A stretch of 64,000 bases of DNA from Actinomycetes bacterium (GTDB lineage: Bacteria; Actinomycetota; Acidimicrobiia; Acidimicrobiales; RAAP-2): NCBI GenBank assembly GCA_021844425.1, contig JAKBTL010000096.1, forward strand, positions 20,687 to 84,686, given 5' to 3'. The notes beneath the pieces were generated by a model. The model ran no database searches, was not told the DNA's origin, and worked only from the letters and a program-made list of their open reading frames with translations. Both the position numbers and the translations under genes were made by a program. Shown here piece by piece: positions 58,605-64,000 of the stretch (positions within the stretch are counted from its first letter, which is position 1; every line of letters starts with the position of its first letter).

Positions 58605-59645
58605 TCACACGACGACGCGGTCGCGAACAGGAGCGGTCGACCCGCGCACGACCAGCTCGGGAGCGAGCTGGACGACCTCGACCGGCGTGTCCGGGTAGCG
58701 CAACCGCGCGATCAGCAGCTCGGCGGCACGGAGGCCGAGCTCGTAGTGGGGGATGCGGACGGTGGTGAGCGGAGGGTTCACGCGGTCGATGAACGGCATG
58801 TCGTTGAAGCCGACGATCGAGAGGTCTTCCGGGCACGCGAGACCTGCGCGCTCCGCGACCGAATAGCAGCCGAGGGCGAGCATGTCATTTCCCGCGAAGA
58901 TCGCGCTGGGCCTGTCGGCGTTCCCGAGCAGTGCCGCCGCGCACCGCTCTCCTTCGGCGATCGAGAAGGTCTCGGCGAACACCACGTCCTGCGGGTCGAC
59001 GACGGCACCGGTCTCCGCCATCGCCGAGACGAAGCCGTTGTAGCGTGCGTACCCGGTCGACAACGACTGCGGTCCGGCGACGTGGCCGATCCGCTCGTGA
59101 CCGAGCTTTCTCAGATGCTCGACGACCATCCGGACGCCGATCGCGTCGTCCGCCGAGACGGACGCCAGCCTGCCGTCCTCGACGACCCGGTTGAAGAGCA
59201 CGATGGGGATGCCCATCTCTGAGAGCTCCTCGACGCCTATGTCCTGCCGGCGAGCCGTGGCGAGTACGAGCCCGTCCACCCGCCGGTCCACCATGCCCTC
59301 GAAGATCCGGCGCTGGCGGTCGGGGTCGTTCTCGGTGTTGGCGAGCAGAGCGACGTAGCCGTCTTGGAACAGGCGATCCTCCACGCCGCGGACCATGGGA
59401 GGGAACAGCGGGTTGTTGATGTCGGGAATGACGATGCCGACCGAGTTGGTCCGCCGCGTCTTGAAGCTACGTGCGAGAAGGTTCGGCTTGTAGCCGAGGC
59501 TGACGGCCGCGGCGAGCACCCGTTCGATGGTCTCGGGCCGGACGAGCGCCTTGGTCTCCTCGTTCAACGCGCGCGACGCCGTGCCGGGATGCACGCCCGC
59601 CGCGTCCGCCACATCCCGCAACGTCACGGTGTCTTTGGGCACCAT
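58605..59645 (-). CDS. LacI-family transcriptional regulator
   Basis: A repressor with an N-terminal helix-turn-helix TLRDVADAAGVHPGTASRAL, hinge LARSFKTRRTNSVGIVIPDI and a periplasmic-binding-like effector domain (FPPMVRGVEDRLFQDGYVAL, IFAGNDMLALGCYSVAERAG). 346 aa. The start is ATG 59645, or GTG 59642 given that GGAGG sits one base from the ATG. It precedes the dehydrogenase by 63 bp and probably controls the downstream transport genes. LacI control of a branched-chain-type importer is unusual; the family mostly senses sugars. Confidence 0.93.
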   Translation of the reverse strand: MVPKDTVTLRDVADAAGVHPGTASRALNEETKALVRPETIERVLAAAVSLGYKPNLLARSFKTRRTNSVGIVIPDINNPLFPPMVRGVEDRLFQDGYVALLANTENDPDRQRRIFEGMVDRRVDGLVLATARRQDIGVEELSEMGIPIVLFNRVVEDGRLASVSADDAIGVRMVVEHLRKLGHERIGHVAGPQSLSTGYARYNGFVSAMAETGAVVDPQDVVFAETFSIAEGERCAAALLGNADRPSAIFAGNDMLALGCYSVAERAGLACPEDLSIVGFNDMPFIDRVNPPLTTVRIPHYELGLRAAELLIARLRYPDTPVEVVQLAPELVVRGSTAPVRDRVVV

Positions 59646-59804
59646 GCCTCCACCGGCCTCTGGACTCGCCCGCCGGCCAGGACGATAGCGCGCACCGAGC
59701 ACGCCGAGCGCACCGAGGTGCGCAGAGTCGCCTCGACACCACCGGAGTCCCGCTTCCACCCAGTCCCACGTTCGGCGCGACGCGCCCTTCCCTGCTACTT
59801 CTGT

Positions 59805-59823
59805 GTTACTTCTCGTTACTTCT
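59805..59823. repeat. 10-bp tandem duplication at the stop codon of the collagen-like gene
   Basis: GTTACTTCTC at 59805-59814 is followed by GTTACTTCT at 59815-59823. The gene's TAA stop is in the second copy. Confidence 0.93.
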
Positions 59824-60673
59824 TTCCGCACAGGACGTACGGCTGAAGCGTCATCTCCCGGCCGCCGGTCACGGCGCCCGTGACCGTTGCCACCGTGCGC
59901 CAGCCGCTCGTCACCGGGTACGAGGACTCCAGCGCGACGCCAACCGAGCGACCCGTCCCAGCAGCCGAGAGCGCACCGGCTGTGGCTGTCGACTGCGCCC
60001 TCTTCGGCGACGAGCCGGTCGATGTGGTCGTCGTCTTCCCGTCCGTCCCGGTCGTCTTGCCTGCTGTGGACGTCCTCGCTGTCTTCTTGCCTGCTGTCGA
60101 CGCTGCCGACTTCGGCAACGCCGTCGCGACCCGCCCCCCGCCGCCGAGCACCACCTGGCCTGACGGGCAGGAGGCAACGCCGGTCAGCGTCGTGCCCAGC
60201 GCCGGGTCAGCCGCCGACTTCACGACGGGTGCGGCAACGACGGCGCTGCTTGCGATCGTGCCGGGGAGACCGGGCCTCCCCGCGGGTCCTCGCTCGCCTT
60301 GGGGACCCGCGGGCCCTACCGGGCCGGTTGCACCCCTCGGCCCCGTCGGCCCGGCGGGCCCTTGCGGGCCCACCAGGCCTTGGACCCCCTGCGGACCTTG
60401 GGACCCCTGGGCACCTTGGGGTCCTGCCGGCCCTACGGGACCTGGAGAAGCCGCGGAGGAGCGGACGAGCGCGGTGACACCGAGCACCATCCCGCCTGCG
60501 CCCAGGGCGAGCGCGGCGGCGACGAGTGCTGCAAGGACGCCTCTCCCCCAGCCGCCCCCGGACCCGCGTGCCTCGCCGGCATCCCGGAAGCCGGTCGCGT
60601 CCGGCGGGACGACCATGAGCCCGGTGGGCTCCTGCCCAGCTCGCGCCTGCGCCTGCTCCGTTGCCACTGCCAT
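59816..60673 (-). CDS. Membrane-anchored collagen-like repeat protein
   Basis: A 285-residue protein. A cytoplasmic N-terminus is followed by one membrane helix ([20 protein letters not shown]), then ~20 Gly-X-Y triplets (for example [20 protein letters not shown] and [16 protein letters not shown]), enough for a short collagen triple helix. After that comes a Ser/Thr/Lys-rich linker and a small C-terminal domain ([17 protein letters not shown] and [11 protein letters not shown]) with two cysteines that could form a disulfide. The topology places the collagen part outside the cell. The start is ATG 60673. Family function unknown; surface adhesion or trimer formation is an inference. Confidence 0.85.
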   Translation of the reverse strand: MAVATEQAQARAGQEPTGLMVVPPDATGFRDAGEARGSGGGWGRGVLAALVAAALALGAGGMVLGVTALVRSSAASPGPVGPAGPQGAQGSQGPQGVQGLVGPQGPAGPTGPRGATGPVGPAGPQGERGPAGRPGLPGTIASSAVVAAPVVKSAADPALGTTLTGVASCPSGQVVLGGGGRVATALPKSAASTAGKKTARTSTAGKTTGTDGKTTTTSTGSSPKRAQSTATAGALSAAGTGRSVGVALESSYPVTSGWRTVATVTGAVTGGREMTLQPYVLCGKK

Positions 60674-60997
60674 CGCTCCGCTCCTCCGTCCCTCGCGTTC
60701 GATCTCTCGCGACTCGCGCGGCTGCGTCGTCTCGACCTGCCTCGACCTGTCTCGTTGCAGAGTCGCGCCGAGGCTCTGGGATCTGCCTGGCTCAGTGTTA
60801 CAATCACGTGACAACAGTCGCGAAAGCGAAAGACTTCTGGGAGCGCCGACGAAACTCGATGCTCATACGGAGGTTCAGGGGCCGCTTCGCGCGATCCTGT
60901 CCGTGACAGCGAATCCACGAAGATGCCGCAAGGGCACCCGCTGACCGCAGACCGCAGACCGCAAACCGGAAGAACGAGAGAGGAGGGAGGACCGAGC
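60674..60997. promoter_or_regulatory. Divergent regulatory region between the collagen-like and response-regulator genes
   Basis: The 324-bp gap is locally AT-richer than its surroundings. It contains TTACAAT (60798-60804), a possible -10 element reading rightward, directly followed by the palindrome TCACGTGA (60804-60811). A 7-bp GACCGCA triplet repeat (60943-60963) precedes the ribosome site AGGAGGGAGG (60981-60990) of the response regulator. Confidence 0.4.
60943..60963. repeat. 7-bp tandem repeat, 3 copies
   Basis: GACCGCA occurs three times in the leader of the response-regulator gene. Confidence 0.9.
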
Positions 60998-61681
60998 TTG
61001 GGACGCCGCATCTTGTTCATCGAGGATGACGACCACATGCGCGGGGTGCTGTGCCTGTCGCTCCAACAGGAGGGCTACACAGTCGTCGAAGCACGAAGCG
61101 GAGAGGAAGGATTGCGCCGCCTCGAGGATGGCGGGGCCGACATGGTGCTCGTCGATCTACGGCTTCCGGACATGGACGGCTTCGAGGTCACTCGCGCGAT
61201 CCGGCGCTCGACCAACGTCCCCATCGCCATGGTCACCGCGAGCGGCGACACCCACGACGTCGTCGCGGGGCTCGAGGCTGGCGCCGACGACTACGTGGTG
61301 AAACCTGTGGTCGCCAAAGAGCTCTCCGCACGGATCCGTGCGCTCCTGCGCAGGAGCGCGTCGCAAGCGGCCCCCGACGCCACCGTCGAACGGTTCGGAG
61401 ACGTCGAGTTGCACCGGGAAGCCGGGGTGGTCCGTCGCCATGGCAAAGAGGTGCCCCTGACGCTCACGCAATTCCGAGTGCTCTGCGAGCTGGCGGACAC
61501 GCCGGGGTGGGTCGTGTCGAGGGCACAGCTCCTCGAGCGTGTCTGGGGCTACGACTTCTTCGGCGACGATCGGCTCGTCGATTACCACATCAGCGGGCTC
61601 CGAACGAAGATCGAGCGCGACCCCTCGAATCCCGAGCTGATCGTGACGGTTCGGGGGCTCGGCTACAAGCTCGTCCCGTGA
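60998..61681 (+). CDS. OmpR/PhoB-family response regulator (MtrA-like)
   Basis: Receiver domain with the acidic pair in FIEDDDHMRG, phospho-acceptor Asp in VLVDLRLPDMDG (near residue 52), Thr in AMVTASGD and Lys in YVVKPVVAKEL. The C-terminal winged helix has LTLTQFRVLCELADTPGWVV and VDYHISGLRTKIE, ending VRGLGYKLV. 227 aa. The start is TTG 60998, 7 nt after AGGAGGGAGG. It overlaps the kinase start (GTGA). Followed by kinase and lipoprotein in the order of MtrA-MtrB-LpqB. Confidence 0.93.
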   Translation: MGRRILFIEDDDHMRGVLCLSLQQEGYTVVEARSGEEGLRRLEDGGADMVLVDLRLPDMDGFEVTRAIRRSTNVPIAMVTASGDTHDVVAGLEAGADDYVVKPVVAKELSARIRALLRRSASQAAPDATVERFGDVELHREAGVVRRHGKEVPLTLTQFRVLCELADTPGWVVSRAQLLERVWGYDFFGDDRLVDYHISGLRTKIERDPSNPELIVTVRGLGYKLVP

Positions 61682-63054
61682 AGCTGGCCAGCCGTCGGCG
61701 GCGGTTCGGCCTGCAGGCGCGCGTCATCGCCACGTTCGCCGTCGGCGCGGCGGTCGTGTCCGCCGTGCTCGCGGTCAGCACCTTCTTCTTCGTACGGCGG
61801 GATCTCGTCGCGCAGCGCACGACCAGCGTCCTGCGCCAGACGTTCGTCAACGCAAGGCTCGTGAAGGTGGAGCTCGGCGCACCCTCCGCGAAGATCGGCG
61901 ACGCCCTCTCGAGCGTTGCGAATGCCGAAGGCGTGCACTCGTTCATCTATCGGGCAGGGCTCTGGTACTCCAGCTCTGCGACCGTCAGCGGCACCGCCAT
62001 CCCCGACGCCCTCACCCGAACGGTGCTGCACGGCGACGTCGCCGACCAGCGCGTCCTGCTCGACGGCACGCCGACGCTGGTCGTAGGCGTACCCATCCCG
62101 TCGATCGGCCTCGCCTACTTCGAAGAGGACTCACTCACAAGTCTCGAGTCGACCCTGAGCGTGCTGGGCACCGTGCTTACCACCGTGGCGATCGCGACGA
62201 CGGTCGGAGGGGGGCTCGCGGGGTGGTGGGCGAGTCGTCGCCTCGTCAGGCCGCTGACCGAAGTCGTCAACGCCGCGACGGACGTCGCCAGCGGGTCGCT
62301 CAGTCGGCGAGTGCCCGACGACCCGGACCTCCAACCACTGGTGACGTCCTTCAACGAGATGGTGACGGCGCTGCAGGAGCGCATCGAACGCGACGCGCGC
62401 TTCGCGTCCGACGTGACTCACGAGCTGCGCTCGCCGCTCACGACCATCGGCGCGTCGGTCGAGCTGCTCGACTCGTACAAGTCGCACCTCCCAGCAGGGG
62501 GCGCAAAGGCCGTCGACACGCTCCACGTGGAAGTGGACCGGTTCTCGACGATGGTGCAAGAGCTCCTCGAGATGGCGACCCTCGACGCGGACGCTGCGGC
62601 TCTCAACTTCACCGACATCCCACTCGGCGAGCTGGTCGAGCTCACGGTGCGCGGCTACAACCCCGCAATCCCCGTCACCTTCTCGCCAGGGGCCCGGGAC
62701 ACGCTCGTCCGCGGGGACAAGCGTCGTCTCCAGCAGGTCCTCTTGAACCTCCTCGACAATGCCGAGACACATGCCGGCGGGCCTGTCGGCGTGGACGTCG
62801 GCGCGGTCGGCGGCTGGGCGACGATCTCGGTCGACGACGCGGGACCCGGCATTCCACAAGAGGAGCGCACCAGGGTGTTCGAGCGCTTCTACCGTGGCGC
62901 GGCGTCAGGGAGGCGCGGCGACACGGCAGGCGCCGGCCTCGGCCTGGCACTTGTCGCGGAGCACGTCCGGGCGCACGGCGGCAGCGTGCGGATCGCTGAC
63001 AGCCCGGCCGGGGGCACCCGGATCAGCGTCCTGCTCCCGGTGGAGCCGGCGTGA
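61678..63054 (+). CDS. Membrane sensor histidine kinase (MtrB-like)
   Basis: 458 aa. Membrane helix 1 is VIATFAVGAAVVSAVLAVST, followed by an external sensor of ~110 residues, helix 2 around TVLTTVAIATTVGGGLAGWW, HAMP, the DHp box FASDVTHELRSPLTTIGASV (His near residue 247), and the ATPase with N-box LNLLDNAETHA, DDAGPGIPQEERTRVFERFY and GAGLGLALVAEHVRAHGG. The start GTG 61678 overlaps the regulator stop and its own stop overlaps the lipoprotein start (GTGA), so the three are one operon. Confidence 0.93.
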   Translation: MKLASRRRRFGLQARVIATFAVGAAVVSAVLAVSTFFFVRRDLVAQRTTSVLRQTFVNARLVKVELGAPSAKIGDALSSVANAEGVHSFIYRAGLWYSSSATVSGTAIPDALTRTVLHGDVADQRVLLDGTPTLVVGVPIPSIGLAYFEEDSLTSLESTLSVLGTVLTTVAIATTVGGGLAGWWASRRLVRPLTEVVNAATDVASGSLSRRVPDDPDLQPLVTSFNEMVTALQERIERDARFASDVTHELRSPLTTIGASVELLDSYKSHLPAGGAKAVDTLHVEVDRFSTMVQELLEMATLDADAAALNFTDIPLGELVELTVRGYNPAIPVTFSPGARDTLVRGDKRRLQQVLLNLLDNAETHAGGPVGVDVGAVGGWATISVDDAGPGIPQEERTRVFERFYRGAASGRRGDTAGAGLGLALVAEHVRAHGGSVRIADSPAGGTRISVLLPVEPA

Positions 63055-63650
63055 CCCGATCGCCCAGGGGGCGGCACTCCCGCAGCATCGCCGCACTGGC
63101 GTATGGAGTGCTCTTCGCGCTGGGTGTCTCCGCGTGCGGACTCGGAGTCGACGCGTCTCCCCAGCTGGTGAACCCCAAGCAGGTGCCCTTCGGGTTGCTC
63201 CACCCCTCCACCCCGACGACGTCGCCGGAGATCTTGGGCCAGTACGCCACCATCTACCTCCAGGGACCCCAGCGCCTGGTCGCGGTGAGCCGGGATGTCC
63301 CTGCTCCGGTCACCGCCGCGCGCGTCCTCACCGCGCTCGGCCAAGGGCCGACGTCGGCACAGGCGGCCGAGGGGCTCCAGAGCCCCATCTCGACGGCGGC
63401 CCCGCTCACCCTCTGGCGGCTCGGCGCCACAAGCGTCACCGTGAACCTCGCGAAGGCGTTCACCACGCTCGCCGGAGAGAACCAGGCAGTGGCCGTCGCC
63501 CAGCTCGTCTACACGCTCACCGCCCTCCCCGGCATCGCCTCGGTCGGGATCCGCATCGACGGCAAGAAGGCGAAGGTGCCGACCGGGAAGGGGACACTGA
63601 GTGGTGGGCCGCTCGACCGTGCGGACTACGCGACACTCGCTCCCATCTGA
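63051..63650 (+). CDS. GerMN-domain lipoprotein (truncated LpqB-like)
   Basis: 199 aa. A lipoprotein signal peptide ends in LGVSACG (lipobox Cys29). The GerMN core shows QYATIYLQGPQRLVAVSRDV, ARVLTALGQGPTSAQAAEGL and TSVTVNLAKAF. Mycobacterial LpqB is ~580 aa with a C-terminal beta-propeller and modulates MtrB; here only the N-terminal GerMN part exists. The start is GTG 63051, overlapping the kinase stop. Its TGA stop lies in the first unit of a 15-bp tandem repeat. Confidence 0.85.
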   Translation: MTRSPRGRHSRSIAALAYGVLFALGVSACGLGVDASPQLVNPKQVPFGLLHPSTPTTSPEILGQYATIYLQGPQRLVAVSRDVPAPVTAARVLTALGQGPTSAQAAEGLQSPISTAAPLTLWRLGATSVTVNLAKAFTTLAGENQAVAVAQLVYTLTALPGIASVGIRIDGKKAKVPTGKGTLSGGPLDRADYATLAPI

Positions 63651-63683
63651 GCCGCTCCCATCTGAGTCGGCCCCATCTGAATC
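63639..63683. repeat. 15-bp tandem repeat, 3 copies, carrying the stop codon of the GerMN lipoprotein gene
   Basis: GCTCCCATCTGAGCC, GCTCCCATCTGAGTC and GGCCCCATCTGAATC lie head to tail. The lipoprotein's last codons and TGA are in the first copy, and the same TGA recurs in frame in the next two. Confidence 0.97.
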
Positions 63684-63697
63684 GGCTATCCGAGCGC

Positions 63698-64000
63698 TCA
63701 GCCGAACCGCAGGACGCGCACGTGACCGACCCGCTCGGTCACCATCTCGTAGGTCTCGCCTCCGTCACGGGAGCGCCATACCTGACCATCGGGCGTGCCG
63801 ACGGCCGCCTCGCCTCCCCAGGCCGCGAGGCTGCCGGTGTCCAGGTTGTACGGGAACGACTCGGGCAACCCCCCACGACAGGCCTCGAAGGGGTTGCCGA
63901 GCCGCGCGCGGAAGAGGCGCCCGTCGCGCGTGGACGACCCGGTGGACGCCGTCACGTAGGCGACATCGCCGTCCACCGCTGCGGCGCGGCAGTAGGCCGC
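63698..64000 (-). CDS. Asp-box/BNR beta-propeller protein, 5' end outside window
   Basis: The C-terminal ~100 residues of a propeller protein. VWRSRDGGETYEMV is an Asp-box (S-x-D-x-G-x-T), and VDGDVAYVTASTG and TGSLAAWGGEAAVGTPDGQV look like propeller strands. Such repeats occur in sialidase-like and exo-alpha-sialidase-annotated proteins. The frame stays open to base 64000, so the start is outside. It converges with the GerMN lipoprotein gene. Interestingly the domain missing from the LpqB-like protein is also a propeller, but this gene is on the other strand. Confidence 0.7.
   Translation of the reverse strand, partial: AAYCRAAAVDGDVAYVTASTGSSTRDGRLFRARLGNPFEACRGGLPESFPYNLDTGSLAAWGGEAAVGTPDGQVWRSRDGGETYEMVTERVGHVRVLRFG

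Overview
This is high-GC chromosomal DNA from an actinobacterium. It is probably an Acidimicrobiia-type lineage, but that assignment rests on gene content and order (uppS-like/recO/hemW/glyS/ppdK/dnaG/sigma on one strand, then prfB-ftsE-ftsX), not on a marker search. Coding is dense, third codon positions are nearly all G or C, GTG and TTG starts are common, and many neighbours overlap by 1-4 nt (ATGA, GTGA, TGATG).

Layout. 1-5.5 kb: the 5' part of a thiamine-diphosphate E1 alpha gene, a START-like protein, an AMP-forming acyl-CoA synthetase, a DedA protein and a small orphan protein resembling a histidine-kinase DHp domain. 5.6-7.5 kb: a decayed patch with a broken beta-propeller gene and a tyrosine integrase carrying two frameshifts, ending at a tRNA-Ile(CAU) gene. 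7.6-14.1 kb: universal stress protein, APC permease, a PAP2 protein lacking its last catalytic motif, NAD-glutamate dehydrogenase and tRNA-Asn. 14.2-24.5 kb: a minus-strand housekeeping run (degenerate uppS-like, small membrane protein, recO, hemW, glyS, ppdK, dnaG, primary-type sigma factor), in which the first five genes are joined by 4-nt overlaps. 24.6-35.7 kb: msrB, ssb with a coupled and apparently frameshifted gene, ftsE-ftsX, prfB, secA, rhamnose genes and birA. 35.7-40.3 kb: biotin-dependent acyl-CoA carboxylase alpha subunit, M20 amidohydrolase and methylmalonyl-CoA mutase large subunit.

40.4-47.1 kb is the most unusual part. It is a tight six-gene minus-strand operon: histidine phosphatase, phosphosulfolactate synthase (ComA family), VOC protein, AMP-dependent acid ligase and two membrane AT3 acyltransferases. 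A secreted SGNH hydrolase converges on its 3' end. Together they look like a pathway for making and acylating a sulfolactate-type sulfonate or a related C3 acid. I know of no described system with this composition.

47.2-64 kb: a rhodanese-MoeB fusion, a nitroreductase, an E1 beta/alpha pair, an alpha/beta hydrolase, a LacI-led branched-chain-type ABC operon with a 3-hydroxyisobutyrate dehydrogenase, a membrane collagen-like protein, and a two-component system with a GerMN lipoprotein in MtrA-MtrB-LpqB order. The window ends inside an Asp-box beta-propeller gene.

A second theme is short tandem repeats (7-33 bp units, 2-8 copies). About seventeen sets are listed, concentrated at gene ends. Several include or abut stop codons, and several have lengthened protein termini. 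No CRISPR array, rRNA, insertion sequence or replication origin was seen.
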